DNA of 7,169 bases from Burkholderiales bacterium (GTDB lineage Bacteria; Pseudomonadota; Gammaproteobacteria; Burkholderiales; JACMKV01): the NCBI GenBank assembly GCA_014379915.1, contig JACMKV010000238.1, forward strand, positions 1 to 7,169, in the 5' to 3' direction. This document shows, piece after piece, positions 1 to 5,304 of the stretch. Within the stretch, counting starts at the first letter, position 1, and every line of letters starts with the position of its first letter. The notes beneath the pieces were generated by a model. The model made no database searches, was not told the origin of the DNA, and worked only from the letters and a program-made list of their open reading frames with translations. Both the position numbers and the translations under genes were made by a program.

Positions 1-53
1 ACGTGCGGACCGTGATCGCCGCCCATGCAGTCTATGGCGACAGTGACCTTCAT
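1..53 (-). CDS. plsX: Phosphate acyltransferase PlsX, N-terminal fragment (cut by window start)
   Basis: Only the first 17 codons are inside the window, reading MKVTVAIDCMGGDHGPH. The stretch AIDCMGGDHGP is the characteristic N-terminus of PlsX, the soluble enzyme that makes acyl-phosphate from acyl-ACP and orthophosphate for the PlsY step of phospholipid synthesis. The ATG at 53 is supported by an in-frame TAA four codons upstream. No strong Shine-Dalgarno sequence precedes it. It follows rpmF on the same strand after a 108-nt gap, as in the usual yceD-rpmF-plsX-fab order, so fab genes are expected beyond the window. The identification rests on a short but very distinctive sequence. Confidence 0.9.
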   Translation of the reverse strand, partial: MKVTVAIDCMGGDHGPH

Positions 54-138
54 CCAGGGTAATTACAGCGAAAAGCCTGACGCAACGAGCCGGTCAGTGG
101 AACCATCGCCAGTCGACGGGCGAGCGGGGCAAGCACGG

Positions 139-160
139 TCGGGTAATCAACTACGCCCGA
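139..160 (-). other. Possible hairpin just after rpmF
   Basis: Two nucleotides after the rpmF stop, the minus strand carries TCGGG (160-156) and CCCGA (143-139), able to pair as a 5-bp stem; the 12-nt loop contains a competing GTA/TAC pair. No U-run follows, so it does not look like an intrinsic terminator. It might act as a 3'-end or processing structure between rpmF and plsX. The rest of the 108-nt gap (54-161) shows no gene and no convincing promoter. Confidence 0.25.
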
Positions 161-161
161 A

Positions 162-341
162 TCAATCGCCCTTGGTTTTTACGATCTTCTTGCCGCGATA
201 ATAGCCGTTCGGGCTGATGTTATGACGCAGATGAACCTCACCGCTGGTCGGCTCTACGGCAAGCGGCGGGTTATGCAGAAAATCGTGTGCGCGATGCATG
301 CCGCGTTTAGACGGGGATTTCTTGTTCTGCTGGACTGCCAT
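162..341 (-). CDS. rpmF: 50S ribosomal protein L32
   Basis: This 59-residue protein starts MAVQQNKKSPSKRGMHRAHD and contains LAVEPTSGEVHLRHNISPNGYYRGKK. These are hallmark L32 sequences: the basic SKRGM N-terminus, and the HLRH...NGYYRGKK segment that sits in the 50S subunit. It contains no cysteine, so it is the zinc-free form of L32. The ATG at 341 has a strong Shine-Dalgarno AGGAG (352-348) six bases upstream. It lies 25 nt after the yceD stop, consistent with co-transcription from the yceD promoter. In E. coli the YceD and L32 genes are likewise paired, and YceD affects 23S rRNA accumulation together with L32. Confidence 0.97.
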   Translation of the reverse strand: MAVQQNKKSPSKRGMHRAHDFLHNPPLAVEPTSGEVHLRHNISPNGYYRGKKIVKTKGD

Positions 342-366
342 TGGTTGCTCCTGGTTTGCATCGAAA

Positions 367-879
367 TTATTTCGATTTTTTGATCAACGCGCTCAGCTGA
401 CCAAGGCCTGCCAAGCGCTGCTCTCGTTCCACTGCGGCGCCGGCCACAGCGCTACAAATGTTCGTTTCGTGCCGCGGCGAGATCGGCAAGCTCAGCAGGA
501 TTTCCTCTTCGATAAAGGCAATGACGTCGATATTTTCCTCGGCGGGAATGCTCTCGACATCGTCATCTTCGTCCATCAAGTCGGGAAGCGCGTCCTGAAC
601 GGGCGCCAAATTCGACGAGATCGCAATCGTGTATGCAAATGGCTCCAGGCATCGTTCGCACCGCAAGCTCAGCGTACCGGCAACGCTGACGTTCAGATTC
701 GGTTTGCCGTCGATACATGAACCGGTAATCGAATACGCGACACTGCCGACATGATCGTGCGATTGGTCGTGAAGATGAAGCTGGTCATGAAGACGATGCA
801 GCGCTGAAACTTCGATACTGCCGCGCAAGTTTTGACCGCTCGTAGCGAAAGCAAGCGCGGATAACGTCTGAGTCAACAT
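367..879 (-). CDS. yceD: YceD / DUF177 family protein (large-subunit rRNA accumulation)
   Basis: The 170-residue protein has the DUF177 hallmarks. These are a short N-terminal FA-x-G region, the C-x-x-C pair in RCERCLEPF (C74, C77), an acidic DEDDD stretch (103-107), and the C-terminal EEEILLSLPISPRHE-x2-C block (about 124-142). Family members are needed for normal 23S rRNA accumulation in plants and E. coli and sit next to rpmF; the biochemical activity is unclear. A His-rich stretch at residues 28-43 (six His in sixteen) is unusual and comes from a small internal duplication. The ATG at 879 has no Shine-Dalgarno, but a promoter lies so close that the transcript would be nearly leaderless. 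No other early Met exists, and starting later would remove conserved N-terminal sequence. It is the first gene before rpmF and plsX. Confidence 0.92.
   Translation of the reverse strand: MLTQTLSALAFATSGQNLRGSIEVSALHRLHDQLHLHDQSHDHVGSVAYSITGSCIDGKPNLNVSVAGTLSLRCERCLEPFAYTIAISSNLAPVQDALPDLMDEDDDVESIPAEENIDVIAFIEEEILLSLPISPRHETNICSAVAGAAVEREQRLAGLGQLSALIKKSK
765..800. repeat. Imperfect 18-bp tandem duplication inside yceD
   Basis: The two 18-bp units at 765-782 and 783-800 match at 14 of 18 positions. On the coding (minus) strand they give two related hexapeptides, HRLHDQ and LHLHDQ in nearby register, followed by SHDH, which creates the His/Asp-rich patch of YceD. The reading frame is preserved. 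Confidence 0.6.
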
Positions 880-888
880 GAACGCGGC

Positions 889-917
889 ATGATATTATTT
901 CCCGGTTTTTCTGTCAA
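889..917 (-). promoter_or_regulatory. Sigma70-type promoter of yceD-rpmF-plsX
   Basis: On the minus strand a perfect -35 box TTGACA (917-912) is followed by exactly 17 nt and a -10 box TATCAT (894-889), five of six matches to TATAAT. The expected transcription start, 6-8 nt beyond the -10 box, is at about 881-883, only 2-4 nt before the yceD ATG at 879. This would drive yceD, rpmF and plsX. It fills most of the 50-bp gap between the divergent yceD and maf genes. Confidence 0.7.
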
Positions 918-929
918 AACATCGCTCTA

Positions 930-1526
930 TTGAATCCCCCGCGAATTCTCCTGCCCATCGTATTGGCCTCGACTTCGGTTTATCGGCGGCAACTCTTGGC
1001 AAGGCTCGGCTTGCCATTTTCCGTATTCGCGCCTGACGTCGACGAACATGCCGCAGTCGATGAACGGCCCGAGCAAACCGCTTTGCGGTTGAGCATGGCC
1101 AAAGCGCGCGCCGCGGGCTCAGGCAACCCCAAGGCACTGATAATTGGGTCGGATCAAGTTGCGGTTCTGGATGGCGTCCAACTAGGCAAGCCCGGCAACT
1201 TCGAAAATGCGTTGCGCCAGCTACGATCAGCACGCGGCCGACGCGTCGACTTCCATACTGGAATTTGCCTGTACAACAGCGACAGCGCAAACATGCAAGC
1301 AGAAGTTGTCCGCAACAGCGTCGCGTTCAGGGCGTTCAGCGATGCAGAAATCGAACGCTATCTGCACAAGGAAGCGCCTTATCACTGCGCGGGCAGCGCG
1401 AAAACCGAGGGGTTGGGCATCGCGCTGATACAAAAAATTAGCGGCGACGATCCAAACGCATTGATCGGACTACCGCTGATCGCGCTGGTCGGCATGCTGC
1501 AAAACGAAGGCGTGGCAGTTATTTGA
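930..1526 (+). CDS. maf: Maf/YceF-type nucleotide pyrophosphatase
   Basis: The 198-residue protein matches the YceF (Maf-2) branch. Visible motifs are LASTSVYRR (12-20), the P-D-V-D-E block (35-39), the MAKARA lysine (K58), GSDQV with D75, GKPG (86-89), HCAGSAKTEG (152-161) and the C-terminal DPNALIGLPLIAL (174-186). YceF of E. coli hydrolyses m7GTP to the monophosphate, with a proposed housekeeping role against modified nucleotides; that activity is inferred here. The start is TTG at 930. The in-frame stop upstream is at 879-881, no ATG or GTG lies between, and a later TTG would begin inside the ASTS motif. No Shine-Dalgarno precedes it, and the TTG overlaps the stop of a 14-codon reading frame. 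It is divergent from yceD, as in E. coli, and nine bases ahead of the methyltransferase. Confidence 0.94.
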   Translation: MNPPRILLPIVLASTSVYRRQLLARLGLPFSVFAPDVDEHAAVDERPEQTALRLSMAKARAAGSGNPKALIIGSDQVAVLDGVQLGKPGNFENALRQLRSARGRRVDFHTGICLYNSDSANMQAEVVRNSVAFRAFSDAEIERYLHKEAPYHCAGSAKTEGLGIALIQKISGDDPNALIGLPLIALVGMLQNEGVAVI

Positions 1527-1535
1527 TTACGATCG

Positions 1536-2237
1536 ATGGCAAACGGTATCCTGTTTTTGATCCCTGTCGCGCTCGGCGATAGCAAGCGCGCGATCGACCA
1601 TTTGCCCGAGATCGCTGAACTCACCGACTTCATTGTCGAGAACTCCAAGAGCGCGCGTCGACACATCCAGGGGCTTGGCGTGAAGGCGCCCCTCCCCGCT
1701 ATCGAAATGCAGGTGCTCGACGAGCACACACGCAGCGAAACGCTTCCCGATTTGCTCGCGCCGCTACTCGCCGGACGGAACGTCGGCCTGATGTCGGAGG
1801 CGGGCTGTCCTGGCATCGCCGATCCCGGTGCGGCGTTGGTCGAACTTGCCCACCGACACGCGATACGCGTCGTCCCGCTGATCGGACCGTCGGCTATCCT
1901 GCTCGCCTTGATGGCATCCGGCCTGAATGGGCAAAGTTTTGCGTTTCACGGTTACCTGCCCAGCGAACGGTCTGGTCGAGAGGCCAAAATTCGTGCGCTT
2001 GAGGAGGAATCGAAAGTCCGAGGCATGACGCAAATCTGCATCGAAGCGCCGTATCGAAATCAGCATCTGTTGACCAGCCTGCTCGAATGCGCGCGCCCGA
2101 CAACGCGGCTTTGCCTCGCCGCAAACTTAACCCTGCCGGCGGAGGCGGTGCAGACCAAAACCATCGCCGAATGGAAAAAAGCTGCGCCCGATTTACACAA
2201 GCAGCCTACGGTTTTCCTGTTTCAGGCTGCCACGTAG
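1536..2237 (+). CDS. Short RsmI-like SAM-dependent methyltransferase (tetrapyrrole methylase fold)
   Basis: The 233-residue protein has the layout of the RsmI/tetrapyrrole-methylase family. It begins with a hydrophobic strand ILFLIPVALGD (5-15) where RsmI has its P-I-G-N motif, then VENSKSARRHI (34-44) in place of AEDTRxT. Next come LMSEAGCPGIADPG (85-98), the SAM-pocket signature, GPSA (117-120), HGYLP (138-142) and IEAPYRN (169-175) in place of the ESPHR of RsmI. It is about 50 residues shorter than true RsmI (16S rRNA C1402 2'-O-methyltransferase) and lacks its C-terminal extension, so the substrate may differ and I give no symbol. The ATG at 1536 is nine bases after the maf stop, without a clear Shine-Dalgarno, suggesting co-transcription. 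The gene converges on the S49 protease. Confidence 0.85.
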   Translation: MANGILFLIPVALGDSKRAIDHLPEIAELTDFIVENSKSARRHIQGLGVKAPLPAIEMQVLDEHTRSETLPDLLAPLLAGRNVGLMSEAGCPGIADPGAALVELAHRHAIRVVPLIGPSAILLALMASGLNGQSFAFHGYLPSERSGREAKIRALEEESKVRGMTQICIEAPYRNQHLLTSLLECARPTTRLCLAANLTLPAEAVQTKTIAEWKKAAPDLHKQPTVFLFQAAT

Positions 2238-2254
2238 CGTGCTGTCGCAGCTAC
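2234..2254. terminator. Possible hairpin between convergent stop codons
   Basis: The sequence can fold as GTAGC-(g)-TGC-TGTC-GCA-GCTAC, an 8-bp stem with one bulged base and a tetraloop. It starts in the last codon (ACG) and stop of the methyltransferase gene and ends just before the stop of the S49 protease. Its position between two converging genes suits a bidirectional terminator. There is no U-run on either strand, so intrinsic termination is doubtful. Confidence 0.3.
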
Positions 2255-3196
2255 TCAACGTAGTTGTACGGCCATGCGCAGCATCGCCTCCGCGGCCATT
2301 GCGCCGAAGCGCTTTGCGAAGCGGTCGACTACGCCCTCGCGCGGCGTGAAGTCGACGATATTCTCGGCCTTGACGACTTCCCGGGCGACGTATTCCACGC
2401 TGCCGAGAGCGTCGGCCAATCCGAGCTCGACGCTTTTCTGGCCGGTCCATACCAGTCCGCTAAAAATTTCAGGCGTGTCCTTCAGTCGTTTGCCACGGCC
2501 TTCGCGCACGACCTGGATAAACTGCTGGTGAATGTCGGTCAGCATGGTCCTGGCGTAGGCTTGGTCTTCTTCGGTCAGCGGTGAAAATGGATCGAGGAAG
2601 CCCTTGTTCTGCCCTGCCGTCAGCATGCGCCGCTCGACTCCGAGCTTTTCCATCACACCGGTAAATCCAAAACCGTCAAGCAGCACGCCGATCGAACCTA
2701 CGATGCTCGCCTTGTCGACATAAATTTTGTCAGCCGCGACGGCGACGTAATAGCCGCCCGATGCGCAAATATCCTCGACCACCGCGTAAAGAGGAATATT
2801 CGGGTGCAAAGTCCGCAACCGCCGCATCTCGTCGTTGATATAACCGGCCTGTACCGGACTGCCGCCCGGACTGTTGATGCGCAGGATAACGCCTCGCGTA
2901 TTACTGTCTTCAAAAGCGTCCTGCAAACCTTGATTAATACGCTCTGCGCTGCCCGAGCCGTCAGCGGCGATTACACCGTTCAGTTCGATCACGGCAGTAT
3001 GCTTGCCCGGCAACGGACTATCCTTCTTGCTGAGCCAACCCATAGCGACAAACAGCAATGCAAACAGGTAGATCAACGTCAACATTTTGAAGAAAATGCC
3101 CCAATGCCGGCTCCTGCGCTGTTCGCGGACTGCTGACAGCGCAAGCTTCTCCAGAACGTCCTTCTCCCAGCCGCGGTTCGATTCCGGATCTGCCAT
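2255..3196 (-). CDS. sppA: S49 family signal-peptide peptidase-like protease (SppA type, membrane anchored)
   Basis: The 313-residue protein has a cytoplasmic, charged N-terminus (1-36), one transmembrane segment (about 37-55, MLTLIYLFALLFVAMGWL) and a periplasmic S49 serine-protease domain. The domain shows RINSPGG (106-112), the nucleophile serine in CASGGYY (S146), GSIGV (167-171) and a lysine in AGQNKGF (K198), fitting the Ser-Lys dyad of short SppA proteins. These cleave remnant signal peptides or other membrane peptides. Its length fits the single-domain form rather than the 67-kDa E. coli SppA. The ATG at 3196 is preceded by AAAGG with six-base spacing and gives the N-terminus I would expect for beta-proteobacterial members (WEKDVLEKL...EQRRSRHWGIFFK). 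It is last in the rluC operon. The preceding Rieske frame runs 179 nt into this gene in another frame. Confidence 0.93.
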   Translation of the reverse strand: MADPESNRGWEKDVLEKLALSAVREQRRSRHWGIFFKMLTLIYLFALLFVAMGWLSKKDSPLPGKHTAVIELNGVIAADGSGSAERINQGLQDAFEDSNTRGVILRINSPGGSPVQAGYINDEMRRLRTLHPNIPLYAVVEDICASGGYYVAVAADKIYVDKASIVGSIGVLLDGFGFTGVMEKLGVERRMLTAGQNKGFLDPFSPLTEEDQAYARTMLTDIHQQFIQVVREGRGKRLKDTPEIFSGLVWTGQKSVELGLADALGSVEYVAREVVKAENIVDFTPREGVVDRFAKRFGAMAAEAMLRMAVQLR

Positions 3197-3608
3197 ATCC
3201 TGCCTTTCGATGCTGGTTTATGAACTGCGATAGGGGGTCGCGAACTGCCGGGTCGCAATCCGGGTCACAATCCGCCGCGGCGATCCAGTGAACGCCGCCG
3301 TCGCGCTCGACCACACGGAGTTTTTCAAGACTTGCGCCTTTACAAGGTCCCAACACGCAGCGGCCGCTTTCCGGCTCGTACATCGCGCCGTGCGTTGCGC
3401 AAATCAAGTATAACCCGGAACTATCGAAGAACTTGCCGGGCATCCAGTCGAGCTCGACTGACTGGTGCGCGCAGCGATTGATGTAAGCGTGAACGCGGCC
3501 GCCATAGCGAATTACGAACGCAGAGTCGCGGCTGTCTGCGGCAGCGAAGCGGACGCCGTCTCCGCCGTTCGACAGATCGGCGCTCGCGCAAATCAAGCGT
3601 TCGCGCAT
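3018..3608 (-). CDS. Rieske [2Fe-2S] domain protein with a probably frameshifted C-terminus
   Basis: From the ATG at 3608 this is a 196-residue protein with the two Rieske cluster motifs: C46-x-H48 in NRCAHQ and C70-x2-H73 in LICATHGAMY, followed by GPC (87-89). No other domain is visible, so it resembles small stand-alone Rieske/NirD-like ferredoxins; the electron partner is unknown. The ATG is chosen over a TTG at 3629 because it overlaps the HAD stop as TGATG and follows a purine-rich AGAGAG. Family resemblance ends near residue 125. The last 60 codons lie out of frame inside the S49 protease gene, which is atypical. A C5 tract (3233-3237) shortened by one base would give ...DPYRSS and a TAA at 3218-3220, a 129-residue protein ending 21 nt before the protease ATG. 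The true end could therefore be 3218. Confidence 0.82.
   Translation of the reverse strand: MRERLICASADLSNGGDGVRFAAADSRDSAFVIRYGGRVHAYINRCAHQSVELDWMPGKFFDSSGLYLICATHGAMYEPESGRCVLGPCKGASLEKLRVVERDGGVHWIAAADCDPDCDPAVRDPLSQFINQHRKAGYGRSGIEPRLGEGRSGEACAVSSPRTAQEPALGHFLQNVDVDLPVCIAVCRYGLAQQEG
3249..3272. repeat. 12-bp tandem repeat in the Rieske gene
   Basis: Two adjacent 12-bp units (3249-3260, 3261-3272) differ at one position. On the coding strand each gives Asp-Cys-Asp-Pro, producing DCDPDCDP at residues 113-120 of the Rieske protein. This lies after the conserved domain and just ahead of the C5 tract. Confidence 0.75.
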
Positions 3609-3617
3609 CAAGCGTTC
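3592..3617. repeat. 11-bp direct repeat at the HAD-Rieske junction
   Basis: ATCAAGCGTTC occurs at 3592-3602 and again at 3607-3617, a period of 15 bp. On the minus strand the upstream copy supplies the TGA stop of the HAD gene and the overlapping ATG of the Rieske gene. The downstream copy encodes the following ERLI residues of the Rieske protein. Confidence 0.7.
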
Positions 3618-4297
3618 TCTCTTAGCCAAGCCGATACTTCCGCGAAGTCGCGCATGCAGCCCAGTGCCGAATACGCGAGCAGCCCGTGTTCCGGATGCGC
3701 GCCGTAGCTTACCGCAAGGCTAGCCACCTGTGCGTTTTCTGCCATTTTTAGATCGTGCGTGGTGTCTCCTATCATCAGCGTACGCCCGGGCTGGGCGCCC
3801 AATGCGCCCATTAAATCGAGCAGCATGCCGGGATGCGGCTTCGAGAAGCTTTCGTCGGCACAGCGCGTGCCGTGAAAGTAAGGCGCGAGACCGGTCGCCT
3901 CCAGCGAGCGATCCAGTCCGCGTCGGCTTTTGCCGGTCGCAACAGCCAGCAGGAAACCGTCTTCATGCAGCGCCTTGATGCCATCCAAGACCTCGGGAAA
4001 CAACGCAATATCGTGATCGCGGGAAAAGAAATGGCGCCGATAGCGCTCAACCAGTGCCCGACCGGATTCCGGCAGCAGCCCCGGCCATAAATACAGAAGC
4101 GCCTCGTCGAGGCCGAGACCGATAACGTGGCGCGCGCTATCGTCAGTCGGCTCCGTCAGTTCGAGATCGCGGCAAGCGGCTTTGAGGCAAGCGACTATCG
4201 CGGCGGCCGAGTCGATTAAAGTGCCGTCCCAGTCGAATACCAGCAAGTCATATTTTTTCGATCTCACGGAGGTTCGCTGGGGATTGGCGGCGATCAT
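3608..4297 (-). CDS. HAD-superfamily phosphatase (phosphoglycolate phosphatase / Gph-like)
   Basis: From the ATG at 4297 the protein has 229 residues with all four HAD motifs. These are FDWDGTLID with the nucleophile D22 and acid/base D24, the motif II T121 in TGKSR, K153 in SKPHP, and the metal-binding D178 and D182 in IGDTTHD. The helical cap lies between motifs I and II (about 30-105). It resembles Gph-like enzymes that dephosphorylate small phosphomonoesters such as 2-phosphoglycolate; the substrate cannot be read from sequence. The start is uncertain. The ATG at 4297 overlaps the rluC end by 50 nt, while a GTG at 4267 overlaps by only 20 nt and gives MRSKKYDLLVFDWDG, closer to the usual family N-terminus. 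A TTG at 4321 is also open. Neither the ATG nor the GTG has a clear Shine-Dalgarno. The stop overlaps the Rieske ATG by one base, suggesting coupled translation. Confidence 0.92.
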   Translation of the reverse strand: MIAANPQRTSVRSKKYDLLVFDWDGTLIDSAAAIVACLKAACRDLELTEPTDDSARHVIGLGLDEALLYLWPGLLPESGRALVERYRRHFFSRDHDIALFPEVLDGIKALHEDGFLLAVATGKSRRGLDRSLEATGLAPYFHGTRCADESFSKPHPGMLLDLMGALGAQPGRTLMIGDTTHDLKMAENAQVASLAVSYGAHPEHGLLAYSALGCMRDFAEVSAWLRENA

Positions 4298-5228
4298 CGA
4301 GCGTCTGTAAAAATGAAGCAAGCTCTTCCGGGAGCGGCGCGTTCAGATCGAGGAGCGCGCCTGTTACCGGATGCTCGACGACCAGACTAGCGGCGTGCAG
4401 AAACATTCGCTTCAGGCCACGCTTGGCGAGCTGGCGGTTGAGGGCGAAATTGCCATACTTGTCGTCGCCGGCAATCGGGAATCCCAGATGCGAAAGGTGC
4501 ACGCGAATCTGATGCGTGCGGCCGGTTTTCAATTCGGCATTCAGCAGGCTGAAGTCGTGCCAGCTGCGTTCGAGCGTGAACACAGTATGCGTCGTTTGGC
4601 CGTCCTCTCCCACGGCGACGCGGCGCTCGTTCCTCGCTGTCAGGTATCGCTTCAACGGCAGCCGCACGTTTTGCCTGGCATTACGCCATACACCAGATGT
4701 TAAGGCAAGATAACGCTTTTCTACGTTGCCCTCGCGCAATGCCGCGTGCAGACCGAGTAGCGCCGCGCGTTTTTTCGCGAGCAGCAACAATCCCGAAGTC
4801 TCGCGATCGAGTCGGTGTGCGAGCTCGATGAATTTCAGCTCCGGTCGCAAAAGTCGTATCTGCTCGATCACGCCGCGGCTGATTCCGCTGCCTCCATGCA
4901 CGGCTATACCGGCAGGCTTGGCGAGCACGAGAAGATAGTCGTCTTCGAAGATTACCGCAGCTTTAAAGCGGGCGCCGGCGGTAGTAGTGGACTGCTTAGA
5001 CTGGGCTACCCGTACCGGCGGAATGCGCAGCCTATCGCCGGACTGCAAGCGGTATGTCGGCGCCACCCGGCCGCTATTCACCCGCACTTCACCGTTCCGG
5101 AGCAAGCGGTAGATGTGGCTGCGCGGTACGCCTTTCAGCGTTTTTACGAGGAAATTATCGATGCGCTGTTCGGCCGCATTTTCGTCGATTTCTTTCCAGG
5201 TTACGGAATTTTTGCTTGCGCCAGACAT
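4248..5228 (-). CDS. rluC: 23S rRNA pseudouridine synthase RluC
   Basis: The 326-residue protein has an N-terminal S4 RNA-binding domain (about 20-75, QRIDNFLVKTLKGVPRSHIYRLLRNGEVRVN) and a RluA-family catalytic domain. The latter shows AHRLDRETSG (138-146) with catalytic D141 and the KTGRTHQIRVHLSHLGFPIAGDDKYG block (234-259). The S4 domain, the length and the position divergent from rne match RluC, which in E. coli makes pseudouridines 955, 2504 and 2580 in 23S rRNA. RluD has a similar architecture, so context decides. The ATG at 5228 is preferred: the upstream extension to a TTG at 5324 has no family resemblance, whereas MSGASKNSVTWKEIDENAAEQRIDNFL begins as expected. A weak AGG lies four bases upstream. 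It is first in the rluC-HAD-Rieske-S49 protease cluster. Confidence 0.94.
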   Translation of the reverse strand: MSGASKNSVTWKEIDENAAEQRIDNFLVKTLKGVPRSHIYRLLRNGEVRVNSGRVAPTYRLQSGDRLRIPPVRVAQSKQSTTTAGARFKAAVIFEDDYLLVLAKPAGIAVHGGSGISRGVIEQIRLLRPELKFIELAHRLDRETSGLLLLAKKRAALLGLHAALREGNVEKRYLALTSGVWRNARQNVRLPLKRYLTARNERRVAVGEDGQTTHTVFTLERSWHDFSLLNAELKTGRTHQIRVHLSHLGFPIAGDDKYGNFALNRQLAKRGLKRMFLHAASLVVEHPVTGALLDLNAPLPEELASFLQTLDDRRQSPANLREIEKI

Positions 5229-5237
5229 TATGCCTAT

Positions 5238-5266
5238 ACTATTTATTGGTTTACGGCCCGTTGCAA
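5238..5266 (-). promoter_or_regulatory. Weak candidate promoter of rluC
   Basis: On the minus strand TTGCAA (5266-5261) is followed by 17 nt and AATAGT (5243-5238); an AT-rich alternative TAGTAT lies two bases further on. Both boxes are partial matches. The position, 10 nt from the rluC ATG, would leave almost no leader, so this is only a candidate. Confidence 0.25.
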
Positions 5267-5290
5267 ACCACTTGCCTGAAAAGAATTTTT

Positions 5291-5304
5291 CGCTTTCGCA
5301 AGCG
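5291..5304 (-). other. Small hairpin with GNRA loop upstream of rluC
   Basis: On the minus strand CGCTT-GCGA-AAGCG forms a 5-bp stem closed by a GNRA-type tetraloop. It is 63 nt before the rluC start and is followed by an A-run, not a U-run, so it is not a terminator in that direction. Whether it is transcribed is unknown. Confidence 0.3.

Noticed and set aside
54..161. plsX promoter in the rpmF-plsX gap
   Set aside because: A TGTAAT hexamer is present near the plsX start, but no -35-like sequence lies at a suitable distance.
298..720. 140-codon plus-strand frame opposite rpmF and yceD
   Set aside because: It is antisense to two well-supported genes and has no recognisable motif.
895..1290. 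131-codon minus-strand frame opposite maf
   Set aside because: Arg/Cys-rich composition typical of an antisense shadow of a GC-rich gene; maf has full family motifs on the other strand.
3609..3629. TTG at 3629 as the Rieske start
   Set aside because: It would overlap the HAD gene by 22 nt, whereas the ATG at 3608 sits in a classical TGATG junction.
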